64,000 bases of DNA. Source: Chthoniobacterales bacterium. Its GTDB lineage: Bacteria > Verrucomicrobiota > Verrucomicrobiia > Chthoniobacterales > JACTMZ01. The DNA lies in NCBI GenBank assembly GCA_018402585.1, contig JAGYIO010000001.1, positions 434,001 through 498,000 of the forward strand, read 5' to 3'. The notes below the pieces were generated by a model. It saw only the letters and a program-made list of their open reading frames with translations, ran no database searches and was not told the DNA's origin. Shown piece by piece: positions 55,940 through 64,000 of this stretch (positions are counted from its first letter, which is position 1; every line of letters starts with the position of its first letter). The position numbers were made by a program, and so were the translations under genes.

Positions 55940-58900
55940 TCAGCGGTCGGCCACCACCCGGAAGAAGCCCTGCTCATCGGGAGCCGCTCCCTCCGGCCGG
56001 GTCACGGGGAGGGTTTGCTCCGCGGTGCCGTCACCCGTGATCAAGCCGCCGGCTGGAATCCATTCCGGATCGGTCAGACGCGCTTTGTATTCCACCCGGT
56101 AGGGCACGCCCGGGACGGTCGGCAGCTCGAGGACGAAATCCGGTCCGGAGCGCCGCAAGGCGGACACCCGGAATTGACGGGCGGCATCGAGGCGGTCGAG
56201 GCGGTTGTCCCCCACGGTGTCGGCAATCGAGGCGAGGGGGAGGGCGAGAAATTCCTCGGGCTCCAGGTTGCCGTTCGGCGTGACGGCGGCCGGAGCTTGC
56301 GCCGCGAGCACCCCGTTGTCCGCGGTTTGGATGGCCGCGACCGCCAGGTAAATGGTGGCCGGCACCGCGCCGAAGGCCTCGGCCAGATCGATCACCCCCT
56401 CGAAAATGTTGCCGCTGCTGCTCGCCTTGGCGGTCGAAGAGGCCGGTGCTCCGGTCCAGCCCACGTAGCCGTTGGCACTTTCCATCGCGAGGTAGGGTTT
56501 GCTTGGCGCCATGGCAATCTGGCCCGCTTTGTTCCACGCTCCGGCCAGGGCCGCGGAAGCCGAAGCGAGAAGCTGATCGGTGACAAAGATGAAATGGTCG
56601 TTGCCCTGGGCCGGGGCGGCGAACCACGTGGCGACGTAAAGTTTCGTCCCGCGCACCGCCGCGTGGATTTTCATGCCCGGTGCGGTCAGCAGGTAGCCCG
56701 GACGGTTTTCCCCGGCCAGATTGAAGTCGGGCGGTTGCACCGGGCGCACCGGCGTGGTCGCCGAAACGGCCGCGGAGGGCGCGGAGTCGCCGGCCGAATT
56801 CACCGCGGCAACCGTGTAGTGGTAGGAGGTGGAGGGCTGCACCGTGGTGTCGGCATAGGACGCCGTGCGGCTGGTGCCGATCTGCGTGCCGCCGCGGCGG
56901 ATGGTGTAGGAGGCCGCCCCGGAAACCGCGGTCCAAGCAAGGTCGACCCGGTTGGGCGCGGCGGCCGTGGCGCGGAGCCCGGCCGGTGCGGCGGGGGGTC
57001 CGGAGGGCGCTTCCGCGGTCACGCTCAGATTCCAGTTGCTCCCGCCATTGTTGTCCCAAGTGCCGGCGCCATTGTTGAACACCAGGGCGATCGTGGTGGC
57101 CTCGGCCGGCACCGGGTAGGCGAAGGTCCAGGCGGTGTCACTCTTCGTCATGGCCAGGCCGGGCAGTGCGGTCCAATTCCCCCCGTTGAAGCCGTGGTGA
57201 AGATTGACCGCGCTGGCCGCAGCCAGGTTCCGCCCGGCCGGTTGGTAGGTGACCGTGACGGTTTGGCCGGCCACCGGGGGATTCGGGTTGGTGGTCACAA
57301 CCGTGCCGGATGGACCGCCACCCCCGCCGCCGTTGACCTGCCCGCTGAAGTCGTCGACCCAGACGTGCTGGATTTCCGATTGGGAAACGTTGCCCTTCGC
57401 ATCGGTCGCCTCGATAAAATAGTCGAGCAGTTTGCTCCGGAATCCGGGCAGGTTGGCCTCGGTAATTTTGACAAAATAGTAATCCGCCACCGCCTCGGGT
57501 TGCACCGGCAGGAAGTAATCGATCTGGTTGTTGGCTGCCGCCGCGTTGAGCGCCTCGCGCGTCTTGGGCAATGCGCGCTTGGTCATCTCGAGCGTCACCC
57601 ACGGCCCCACCTCGTCCCCGCCGGCGTAAGTTTCGTTCTGGTTGCTGGCCAGCGGGTTGATGCCGTCATGGTCGATGCGCACTTTCAACTTCACCTGGCC
57701 GGAGGGGATGCCACTGATGTCGTAAGCGTGCGTCCAGATATAAAATTCCGAATTCATCCGCTTGAGAAACGAGGTGTCGCCCCCGGGCACCTGGTTGAAC
57801 CAGCCGAAGGTGTAGGCCCCCGGGTTGTAGGGGAAACGCTGCGGTTTGAGCACGGTGGGCGGGGTGCGGTCGTTGTTGCGGCGCGCCGTGGTCATCCACG
57901 GGGTCAATTTTTCCACCGCGCGCCGCGTGGCCAGCCCGGGCTTCATCTCGTCGTCATTGCCGAGCCCGCCATAGTAGTTGAAGCCGGAATCCAGGCCCTT
58001 GAGATAAATATGCCAGGCAAGCTCGACCTCGTGGGGATGGTTCCACCTCCCGTCCTCGTCGTAAGGCGCCTGGATTTTCCAGGCCTCGACCGAACCACCC
58101 TCGTCGCGCAGGATTTGCTCGGCCGTTTCGCACCAGTTGGCCCCGGCCATCAAGGGCGCGTAGCTGTAAAACTTGAGGGCGAAGCCCGGCGTTTCCAGGT
58201 CGATCTGGGTGCCGGGCACGGTGGTCACTCCCCGGTTGGCCACCGTGGCCACCGGCGGCTCGATCCACTTGAGGAAGGACGGGGACCCGTAGTCCATCTC
58301 GGGAAAAATCCAGGCGCCATCCTCGATGTGGACCACCGGAATGTTGTTCTCCCCGCCGGCCGCGCCGATCGCGGCATGGACAAAATCCTGCGGCGCGCTC
58401 AGCCGGTAACCGGCGGCGCCGGATTGGCCGAAAAATTGCGGGGTCGCCTCAAACCAGGAGCTGGATCCACCGCCCCATGCGTTGTCGCCGTCGGTCGAAG
58501 GCATGACCAGAACCGGCCGGCTGCGGTCTGTGGCGTGGGGCGCGATGAACTGCTCAATTTTGCCGATTCCCTCGCTGGCGTAGCCAAAGCGGTAGCTGAG
58601 CACGTCGTCGGACGGGACGGCATACATGGTGGTTTCCGCCCCGGTTTCCGGGTTAACGTATTTGACCCGGTGCAGTTGGTAAGCGTAGGGCGCGACATTC
58701 CAGGCCGCGTTGCCCGGATTCGGCTCGCCGTACCACCAGCCTTCAGTCGGGGAGGGGCCGAGCTGGTCCGCCCTGTTCGGCGGACTGGAGAAAATGTTGT
58801 AGCGGCCCTCGGGGTTGGCCACCGTGTTGTAGGTCGGGCAGGTCCGGCTGAGGTGGTGGCTGGCCACGATGACCCACTCGTAGCCTTCCTCGCGCAGCAC

Positions 58901-59560
58901 CTCGATAAGGTGGCGCGAGTAGCCCATTTCGGTGGGGAAAAATCCTTTCGAATGGTCGCTCAAGTCGGCCTTGCCGCCCCACGCCTTCCACCAGGCCTGC
59001 TTGAAGATCTGCAGTTCCTTGCGGAAGACCGCTTTGGGCAGGAGCGGGGCCAGCGAGTGATGATAGGTGAAGCCGACGAGGTCCATACGGGGCGAACCGG
59101 ACGGCGTTTTCCAGCCGCGCGCTTCCTTGTAGCCGTTGTTCCAGCCGCGGCCGTAGCCCAGCTGGCCGACCGAACCAAGTTGCCGCACGTTGTCGATGAG
59201 CGAACCGGAGTAGCTGAGGGCGAAACCGGCGGCGCGGTCCAGCCCGCTAAGCGAGTTCCGCGGGCCGCTTTGGTAGGAATTGACCCGGTCGTTGATGCTG
59301 AAAATCTCGGTCAGATTGTTTTCCGGATGCTGCGTGGGGCTGAGGCCGCCGTAATTTTGGCCCGGTTTGAGCACGATCGAGTCCCAGGCGAACTGGCCGC
59401 GCTGGGTCTCCGCGCCGTTGCTATTCCACTCCGGCCAGTAAAGCGGTTGGTGATTGTGCCAAAAGCGCGAGACGTAAACGTTGCTGTTGGCCAGAACGAG
59501 ATTCGGCAAAAAAAACGTCGCGCAAAAGGCAACGCCGAGGAGTCGGGGGGACAGGGGCAT
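55940..59560 (-). CDS. Secreted GH57-type glucan enzyme with CBM25 and Fn3 modules
   Basis: The 1206-residue protein has a signal peptide (about 1-24) and a GH57-like catalytic domain. Motif 1 is HNHQPLYWP (35-43); the candidate nucleophile Glu211 lies in GFFPTEMGYS; the candidate acid Asp357 or Asp359 lies in MPSTDGDNAWGG. After a poly-Gly linker comes a CBM25-like starch-binding module (about 755-845; VNLHHGFNGGNWTALPG, LVFNNGAGTWDNNGGSNW), an Fn3 domain (about 855-938), a further binding-type domain (about 945-1120), and the C-terminal domain with VPYRVEYKARLTDPEW ending EQGFFRVVADR. It likely attacks starch or glycogen outside the cell. A secreted protein gene lies just upstream in the same unit. 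Confidence 0.85.
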   Translation of the reverse strand: MPLSPRLLGVAFCATFFLPNLVLANSNVYVSRFWHNHQPLYWPEWNSNGAETQRGQFAWDSIVLKPGQNYGGLSPTQHPENNLTEIFSINDRVNSYQSGPRNSLSGLDRAAGFALSYSGSLIDNVRQLGSVGQLGYGRGWNNGYKEARGWKTPSGSPRMDLVGFTYHHSLAPLLPKAVFRKELQIFKQAWWKAWGGKADLSDHSKGFFPTEMGYSRHLIEVLREEGYEWVIVASHHLSRTCPTYNTVANPEGRYNIFSSPPNRADQLGPSPTEGWWYGEPNPGNAAWNVAPYAYQLHRVKYVNPETGAETTMYAVPSDDVLSYRFGYASEGIGKIEQFIAPHATDRSRPVLVMPSTDGDNAWGGGSSSWFEATPQFFGQSGAAGYRLSAPQDFVHAAIGAAGGENNIPVVHIEDGAWIFPEMDYGSPSFLKWIEPPVATVANRGVTTVPGTQIDLETPGFALKFYSYAPLMAGANWCETAEQILRDEGGSVEAWKIQAPYDEDGRWNHPHEVELAWHIYLKGLDSGFNYYGGLGNDDEMKPGLATRRAVEKLTPWMTTARRNNDRTPPTVLKPQRFPYNPGAYTFGWFNQVPGGDTSFLKRMNSEFYIWTHAYDISGIPSGQVKLKVRIDHDGINPLASNQNETYAGGDEVGPWVTLEMTKRALPKTREALNAAAANNQIDYFLPVQPEAVADYYFVKITEANLPGFRSKLLDYFIEATDAKGNVSQSEIQHVWVDDFSGQVNGGGGGGPSGTVVTTNPNPPVAGQTVTVTYQPAGRNLAAASAVNLHHGFNGGNWTALPGLAMTKSDTAWTFAYPVPAEATTIALVFNNGAGTWDNNGGSNWNLSVTAEAPSGPPAAPAGLRATAAAPNRVDLAWTAVSGAASYTIRRGGTQIGTSRTASYADTTVQPSTSYHYTVAAVNSAGDSAPSAAVSATTPVRPVQPPDFNLAGENRPGYLLTAPGMKIHAAVRGTKLYVATWFAAPAQGNDHFIFVTDQLLASASAALAGAWNKAGQIAMAPSKPYLAMESANGYVGWTGAPASSTAKASSSGNIFEGVIDLAEAFGAVPATIYLAVAAIQTADNGVLAAQAPAAVTPNGNLEPEEFLALPLASIADTVGDNRLDRLDAARQFRVSALRRSGPDFVLELPTVPGVPYRVEYKARLTDPEWIPAGGLITGDGTAEQTLPVTRPEGAAPDEQGFFRVVADR

Positions 59561-59590
59561 GAGCTGAGAAGAAACCCGTACCAGGGGGGC

Positions 59591-60382
59591 TTATTCGATA
59601 GTTCGGCTTAACTGGAAATTGTTGAAGTAGAAGTCGTGCCTCCCGGCATGGCGGTTGAAAAAGGCCAGGCTCTGCACCGGCGTGCCCGCTTCGCCGCCGA
59701 ATTTGCGGCCGGCGAGGAGGTTGACCGATTGGTCGCGCAGGTTGATCACCTCCAAATCATAGGTATCCGCATCGACCAAGGTCAGGGTGAGGGCCAGCGC
59801 CTCCTGCGTGATCGGGATCCCCGTGTCGAACTCCTGCTCGCGGTCCTTGATCAGGTAATTGGCCGCACCCTCGCGGGCAAAAAATCTCAGGCGCGCCCCG
59901 AGGTCGATCTCCCCGACCGACCCGTCGGCCTGGCCCGTGCGATAAGTCACCCCGACTTCGCCCGGGGCCGGATCATCCTGCTCGTCCTTTGGCTCGAAAG
60001 GCCCGTGCAGAATCTCGAAGGTGAAATTGTCGCCCGGTTCCAGCGGGATGGCGATCCCGCGGAAAGCCGCCGACTCCGCAAAGCTTTTTCCGTTGGCGAA
60101 AAGCGCAAAGACGCGGTCGGTAGTGATCGGCGCGACTTCCGGCTGCTCGGCCACCGTGCCCAGATAATGCCCGGCAAAACTCCCCTCGCCCTCCGCTTGG
60201 GAAACCATCTTCCAAGCGAAAAAACCGTTGTCCCCCCCCGATCCGACATTCCACCCGCCATGATACATGCCTTGATTGGCCTGGTCCTCCCCCACATTCA
60301 ACTGGGTCAGCGCCTGAGCAGAAACGCAGGGGAAGAGGGCCAACGAAGCGGAAATCAACCGGCGCCAAAAGGGGGAAGTCAT
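59591..60382 (-). CDS. Secreted protein of unknown function, partner of the GH57 enzyme
   Basis: The 263-residue protein has a signal peptide (1-22; LISASLALFPCVSAQA) and an all-beta domain with GGWNVGSGGDNGFFAW, RGIAIPLEPGDNFTFEI and LRFFAREGAANYLIKDREQE, followed by LTLVDADTYDLEVINL. The same GDNG...ANYLI.D...TY.L pattern is found in verrucomicrobial PEP-CTERM proteins and in the pseudogene at 45.7 kb, but here there is no PEP-CTERM signal, so it is probably released. It lies 30 bp upstream of the GH57 gene on the same strand, which suggests shared expression and a role in glucan binding or degradation. Not recognised as a known enzyme. Confidence 0.7.
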   Translation of the reverse strand: MTSPFWRRLISASLALFPCVSAQALTQLNVGEDQANQGMYHGGWNVGSGGDNGFFAWKMVSQAEGEGSFAGHYLGTVAEQPEVAPITTDRVFALFANGKSFAESAAFRGIAIPLEPGDNFTFEILHGPFEPKDEQDDPAPGEVGVTYRTGQADGSVGEIDLGARLRFFAREGAANYLIKDREQEFDTGIPITQEALALTLTLVDADTYDLEVINLRDQSVNLLAGRKFGGEAGTPVQSLAFFNRHAGRHDFYFNNFQLSRTIE

Positions 60383-60444
60383 GGCAATTAAAAGAGAAAA
60401 GTTACCGCCCCGGCGACCTCCTGTCAAACGGCCGGAGCCGCCTT

Positions 60445-61518
60445 TCAATCCCCCGTCCCGTCTCCGAAGTGCTTGCGCGGCATCAGGTAGCGCGCCACAT
60501 AATCCTTCACCGCCTCCGGCAATGCCGTGACTCCGCCCGCGTAACCGGTCGACTTCAGCTTGGTGATGTCCGCCTCGGTGAAATACTGGTATTGGCTGCG
60601 CAGCGCTTCGGGCATCTCGATAAATTCAATCCGCGCTTCCCTTCCCATCGCCTCGAAAATCGGGTGGACCAAGTCGAGCCAGGTGTGGGCCTGGCCGGAT
60701 CCGAGGTTGAACAACCCGCCGGCCTTCCTTGTCGCGGCCAGATGCAGGGTCATGGCCACCGCGTCTTTGACGTAAAGAAAATCCCGCAGCTGCCCGCCGT
60801 CCGCGTAATCCGGATGGTAGCTCTTGAAAAGCTGCACCAGCCCCGTCTCCTCGATCTGCCGCCAGGCCTTGCTCACCACACTACGCATTTCGCCCTTGTG
60901 CTCCTCGTTCGGGCCGAAAACATTGAAATACTTCAACCCGACCATCCGGCGCAGATACCCCTCGCGCTGGGCGTGAAGATCGAAGAGTTGCTTTGAATAC
61001 CCGTAGGCGTTGAGCGGGCGCCAGGCGGACAAATCATCGGACAAGTCATCCATCCCGGCCGAACCGTCGCCATAGGTCGCCGCGGAGGACGCATAGACAA
61101 AACGCGCCCCGCGCCCCAGGGCCCACTCGGCCAATTGACGCGTGCAGCCGAAATTGTTCCGCAGCAAATAGTCCGCATCCCGCTCCGTGGTCGAGGAGCA
61201 CGCCCCGAGGTGGAAGACGTGGGTGAATTCCCCGAAGGCCCCCGCCTTCTCGGCCAAGCGGTCGTAAAATTCATCGGCCTCGACAAATTGCTCGAAGCGC
61301 AAAGGCGCAAGATTCCGCCACTTCTCATCGCTCTCCAGTTGGTCGACCACGACGACGCGATCCGTCCCGTGCCAACGGTTCAGCGCCCCGACGAGCACGC
61401 TGCCGATGAAGCCGGCCCCGCCGGTGACCAGAAAACGATCCTTGCCCGAGAACGGAGCCCGCGGCGCGCTCCCGCCTTTCGCCGACTTTTTTTTCGCCGC
61501 TGGTTTCGTCTTGCCCAT
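60445..61518 (-). CDS. hldD: ADP-L-glycero-D-manno-heptose 6-epimerase
   Basis: The 357-residue extended short-chain dehydrogenase has the Rossmann motif FLVTGGAGFIGSVLVGALN, HLGACSSTTERDADYLL (catalytic Ser/Thr region), a YGYSKQLFD catalytic Tyr-Lys, and VGLKYFNVFGPNE with GEMRSVVSKAW, all typical of HldD/RfaD. It makes the LPS inner-core heptose precursor, indicating an LPS-bearing outer membrane. An N-terminal Lys/Ala/Pro-rich extension of about 25 residues (KTKPAAKKKSAKG) precedes the fold. It is divergent from recJ with 86 bp between starts. Confidence 0.94.
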   Translation of the reverse strand: MGKTKPAAKKKSAKGGSAPRAPFSGKDRFLVTGGAGFIGSVLVGALNRWHGTDRVVVVDQLESDEKWRNLAPLRFEQFVEADEFYDRLAEKAGAFGEFTHVFHLGACSSTTERDADYLLRNNFGCTRQLAEWALGRGARFVYASSAATYGDGSAGMDDLSDDLSAWRPLNAYGYSKQLFDLHAQREGYLRRMVGLKYFNVFGPNEEHKGEMRSVVSKAWRQIEETGLVQLFKSYHPDYADGGQLRDFLYVKDAVAMTLHLAATRKAGGLFNLGSGQAHTWLDLVHPIFEAMGREARIEFIEMPEALRSQYQYFTEADITKLKSTGYAGGVTALPEAVKDYVARYLMPRKHFGDGTGD

Positions 61519-61604
61519 ACCCAAAGCAAAGTAATCACCGCGCCCCCCCGCGGGCAAATCCCTTCGCATTGCCACCCCGCCGCGCCGGCCGTAACCTTGC
61601 GCCT

Positions 61605-63341
61605 ATGCTTTCACCCCGCTGGGAAACCCGGGATCCCGCGGATCCCCTCATCGCGCAGACCCTGGTCCGCGAACTCGGCATCTCCACCCTCCTCGCCTCG
61701 CTCCTCACCTCGCGCGAAATCACCGACCCGGGCGAGGCGGACCACTTCCTCCACCCCCGTCTGGCCTCGCTTCCCGACCCGCTGGACACTCCCGGACTGG
61801 AGGCCGCCGCCCGGCGCCTCGCCCTGGCCGTGGAACGCGGGGAGAATGTTGTTCTTTACGGCGACTATGACGTGGACGGCGTGACCTCCCTGGCCATCAT
61901 GCACCGCTTTCTCGCCGCGCTCGGGCTCGAGGCCGGTTGGTTTCTCCCGCTGCGCGAATCCGAAGGCTACGGGCTGAGTCGCGACGGACTCGACCGCGTC
62001 TTCGCCGCCCGCCAACCCACCCTCCTCGTCGCCCTCGACTGCGGCACCGGGTCGCACGAAGAAGCCGCCTGGCTGGCCGCACGCGGGGTCGACCTGGTCA
62101 TCATCGACCACCACGAACCGAAACACGGTGCGGCCCCCTGCACCGCGCTGGTCAACCCGAAGGCCCTCGGCGGCAACACCGACCTCTGCACCGCGGCGCT
62201 GGTCTTCAAGGTCTGCCACGGCATCCAGAAAGTCAGCGGACGGCGCGAACCCGACCTCCGCGACTTCCTCGACCTCGCCGCGATGGGCACGATTTGCGAC
62301 CTCGCCCCGCTGCGCGGGGAAAACCGGGTCATCGTGCGTCACGGGCTGGCCCGGCTCAGCCAGACCAAGTGGGAAGGTCTCCGCGCGCTGATGGAAGTTT
62401 CTTCCGTCACACCGCCGGTCATCACCACGGCCGAAGTCGGGTTCCGCCTCGGCCCCCGCCTCAACGCAGCCGGACGTCTCCACACGGCCGAAGCCGCGCT
62501 CAAATTACTCCTGAGCGAAGATCCGGCCGAAGCGCGACGCCTCGCCCGCGAACTCGATGCCTGCAATCGCGAACGCCAGGACCTTGAACAAGACGTCCTG
62601 GCAGCCGCCCTGGCCGCTTTGGAAAAAGATTTCGACCCCGCCCGCGACTGCGCCATCGTGGTCGGGGGCGAAGGCTGGCACGCCGGCGTGGTCGGGATCG
62701 TCGCCTCCCGCCTCTGCCGCAAATACCACCGCCCGGCCATCGTGGTCGGCTTCGACCCAAGCGGCGAAGGCCACGGGAGCGGACGGAGCATCGACGCCCT
62801 CTCCCTGGTCGAGACCCTCGGCGACTGCGCCGACTTGCTCGGACCCTTCGGCGGGCACCACATGGCCGCCGGCCTGAGTATCACGCGGGAAAACTTTGCC
62901 CGCTTCCAGGAAAAATTCAGGGCGGCGGCCGGACGCCGGCTGCAACCGCAAGACCTCGTTCCCCGGATCAAGCTCGATGCCCGCATCGACCTGGCCGACC
63001 TGGAACACGCGCACCTTGAAGAGCTCTCTCTGCTCGAACCCTGCGGGATGGGCAACCCCGCACCACTCTTTTACGCCCGCGCCGTCGCCCCCGTGCACGG
63101 CCCCGACGTGCTCAAAGAAAAACACGTCCGCTTCCGGGTCCGCGGACGCGAAGAACTGCTCGCCGCCATCTATTTCAACGGCGCCCGCGACGACTTCCCC
63201 CGGGCCCCCTGGGACGTCGCCTTCAAACTGGTGCGCAACGAATACCGCCAGCGCATCAGCCTCCAGCTCGAAGTCCAGCACCTCCGCCCGACCGAAAAGG
63301 GCGAAGGCACCCCCGCCGCGGCTTTTTCCCGGACCGGCTAG
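61605..63341 (+). CDS. recJ: Single-stranded-DNA-specific exonuclease RecJ
   Basis: The 578-residue DHH-family exonuclease has LYGDYDVDGVTS (motif I, about 85-96), VALDCGTGSHEEA (motif II), VIIDHHEPKHGAAP (DHH, motif III), and VLEQDV- and GLSITRENF-type regions. In the C-terminal DHHA1 domain it has GGEGWHAGVVGIVASRLC, GSGRSIDALSLV and GGHHMAAGLS. It is a 5'-3' exonuclease of recombination and repair needing Mn or Mg. Full length, with the OB domain at about 460-575. The start ATG at 61605 was chosen because it is conserved. Confidence 0.95.
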   Translation: MLSPRWETRDPADPLIAQTLVRELGISTLLASLLTSREITDPGEADHFLHPRLASLPDPLDTPGLEAAARRLALAVERGENVVLYGDYDVDGVTSLAIMHRFLAALGLEAGWFLPLRESEGYGLSRDGLDRVFAARQPTLLVALDCGTGSHEEAAWLAARGVDLVIIDHHEPKHGAAPCTALVNPKALGGNTDLCTAALVFKVCHGIQKVSGRREPDLRDFLDLAAMGTICDLAPLRGENRVIVRHGLARLSQTKWEGLRALMEVSSVTPPVITTAEVGFRLGPRLNAAGRLHTAEAALKLLLSEDPAEARRLARELDACNRERQDLEQDVLAAALAALEKDFDPARDCAIVVGGEGWHAGVVGIVASRLCRKYHRPAIVVGFDPSGEGHGSGRSIDALSLVETLGDCADLLGPFGGHHMAAGLSITRENFARFQEKFRAAAGRRLQPQDLVPRIKLDARIDLADLEHAHLEELSLLEPCGMGNPAPLFYARAVAPVHGPDVLKEKHVRFRVRGREELLAAIYFNGARDDFPRAPWDVAFKLVRNEYRQRISLQLEVQHLRPTEKGEGTPAAAFSRTG

Positions 63342-63395
63342 GCCGCGAGCATCCCGACAGGCACCGTCCCTGCGGCGCGACTCGACCGAATGCCA

Positions 63396-63424
63396 TTGCC
63401 AATCCGCGCGGGGAATGCTTTAAC
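63396..63424 (+). promoter_or_regulatory. Probable promoter of tRNA-Ala
   Basis: TTGCCA (-35-like, 63396-63401) and TTTAAC (-10-like, 63419-63424) are 17 bp apart. The likely start would be about 10 bp before the tRNA. It is a fair sigma-70 type match, judged by eye. Confidence 0.4.
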
Positions 63425-63440
63425 TTTTGCCTGGTTCTCC

Positions 63441-63513
63441 GGGGTCATAGCTCAGTTGGTAGAGCGCCTCAATGGCATTGAGGAGGTCTGGGGTTCGAAT
63501 CCCCATGGCTCCA
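63441..63513 (+). tRNA. tRNA-Ala (anticodon GGC)
   Basis: GGGGTCA (acceptor), TAGCTCAGTTGGTAGAGCG (D-arm), CCTCA-ATGGCAT-TGAGG (anticodon GGC), GTCTG, GGG-TTCGAAT-CCC (T-arm), TGGCTCC and discriminator A. All stems pair, with one G-U in the acceptor. CCA is not encoded. Confidence 0.95.
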
Positions 63514-63521
63514 CTTTCCGG

Positions 63522-64000
63522 TCAAGCCACCGGTGCCGCGGCCATTTTTTCCGCTTCCTTCAGGGCCATGCCGACGATCTGGTCCATGTTGTAGTAGCGG
63601 TAAGTGGCCAAGCGACCGATGAAGGAGACCGTGGGGTCCGCGGCCGCCCCGGGAGGACAAAGGTCGCGGAGGTGACGGGGAAAAGGGTCGGTCTCGGTCC
63701 GCGATTTGTATTTCTCGTAGAGGGCCGCGGAATCGGGGGCGGGAACCGGGTAGTAGGCTTCCTTGCCGGGACCGAAATCCTCCGGATATTCCCGGACAAT
63801 GGTCGTATTGGCGCACTGTTGGCCAGTGGCATGTTTGATTTCGACAATGCGGGTGAACTTTTCCTCGTTGGGATAATTCACCTGCATCGCGGGCTGGAAG
63901 AAGCCCGCCGGGCTTTTGAAGGCTGAGGGCGGAGAGCCTGGACTCGAGTGCCGGGCGGCGAGCTGCCCGGGGGTGAAGGACTCGGGTTCGAAACGGAGTG
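63522..64000 (-). CDS. glf: UDP-galactopyranose mutase, C-terminal part (runs off right edge)
   Basis: About 159 C-terminal residues are visible. VNYPNEEKFTRIVEIKHATG, IVREYPEDFGPGKEAYYPVP, ALYEKYKSR and SFIGRLATYRYYNMDQIVGM match Glf, the flavoenzyme that interconverts UDP-galactopyranose and UDP-galactofuranose for surface glycans. Upstream the open frame continues to the window edge (LRFEPESFTPGQ, then AARHSSPGSPPSAFKSPAGF), where a stretch of about 20 residues lacks similarity to the family and looks inserted. The N-terminal FAD-binding part is outside the window. It is convergent with tRNA-Ala, whose end is 8 bp away. Confidence 0.9.
   Translation of the reverse strand, partial: LRFEPESFTPGQLAARHSSPGSPPSAFKSPAGFFQPAMQVNYPNEEKFTRIVEIKHATGQQCANTTIVREYPEDFGPGKEAYYPVPAPDSAALYEKYKSRTETDPFPRHLRDLCPPGAAADPTVSFIGRLATYRYYNMDQIVGMALKEAEKMAAAPVA

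Noticed and set aside
55916-59611. A 1231-codon plus-strand frame opposite the GH57 gene
   Set aside because: Composition is typical of an antisense shadow; the minus strand encodes signal peptide, catalytic, CBM25 and Fn3 modules in order.

Overview
The window is a GC-rich bacterial chromosome segment. It is most likely from the phylum Verrucomicrobiota (PVC group), although no rRNA is present to fix a lineage. Four things point there: a very long GreA/GreB-type protein with a large helical N-terminal extension, as in chlamydiae; PEP-CTERM proteins; secreted enzymes with thrombospondin-type-3-like Ca-binding repeats and a shared C-terminal 'YRVxY...FYRV' domain; and many palindromic intergenic repeats. 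Most genes lack strong Shine-Dalgarno sites, and several use GTG or TTG starts.

Layout. 1-1.8 kb: the end of an integrated element (excisionase-like HTH protein, tyrosine recombinase) abutting the 5' half of a split tRNA-Thr(CGT). 1.9-14.5 kb: housekeeping and metabolism (Lrp regulator plus aminotransferase, DUF983, polysaccharide deacetylase, LysR, YggS, DUF971, monomeric isocitrate dehydrogenase, GlmS, GlgC, sugar porter). 14.5-18.6 kb: an unusual envelope cluster (L,D-transpeptidase-fold protein with a lost catalytic cysteine, a large ASH/Ig-like anchored protein, a putative lipoprotein, a GYF-domain membrane protein). 18.6-30.7 kb: ArgG, Rrf2 regulator, ExoD-like protein, GreA-like protein, enolase, FtsB/DivIC, RF2 with a programmed frameshift, Rho and TypA. 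25-31.8 kb carries a family of long palindromic intergenic repeats, ending in a three-copy 222-231 bp tandem array. 31.8-43.3 kb: small L,D-transpeptidase-like protein, secreted GH13 enzyme, polysaccharide export protein and tyrosine kinase, an STN-like/pseudopilin pair, tRNA-Thr(TGT), and a second secreted GH13 enzyme.

43.4-50.9 kb is accessory in character. It holds a FIST-domain protein, two convergent frameshifted pseudogenes (Sel1-repeat and PEP-CTERM), a REP-associated/IS200-like transposase bracketed by direct copies of two short hairpin elements plus a 43-bp tandem array, an SGNH hydrolase-TPR membrane protein and an intact PEP-CTERM protein. 51-64 kb: PHP phosphoesterase, polyphosphate glucokinase coupled to AroB, HemW, a glycine-rich RRM protein, a GH57-CBM25-Fn3 secreted enzyme with a partner secreted protein, HldD, RecJ, tRNA-Ala(GGC), and the C-terminal part of UDP-galactopyranose mutase running off the right edge.

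How the genes fit together. Three secreted alpha-glucan enzymes (two GH13, one GH57), a sugar porter, a polyphosphate glucokinase and GlgC make a coherent picture of extracellular starch or glycogen breakdown, uptake, phosphorylation and re-storage. The export protein, tyrosine kinase, ExoD-like, GlmS, HldD and Glf genes indicate surface polysaccharide and LPS synthesis. The most distinctive material is the transposase/REP unit, the palindromic and tandem repeat arrays, the envelope cluster with a degenerate active site, and the C-terminal domain shared by the three glycosidases.
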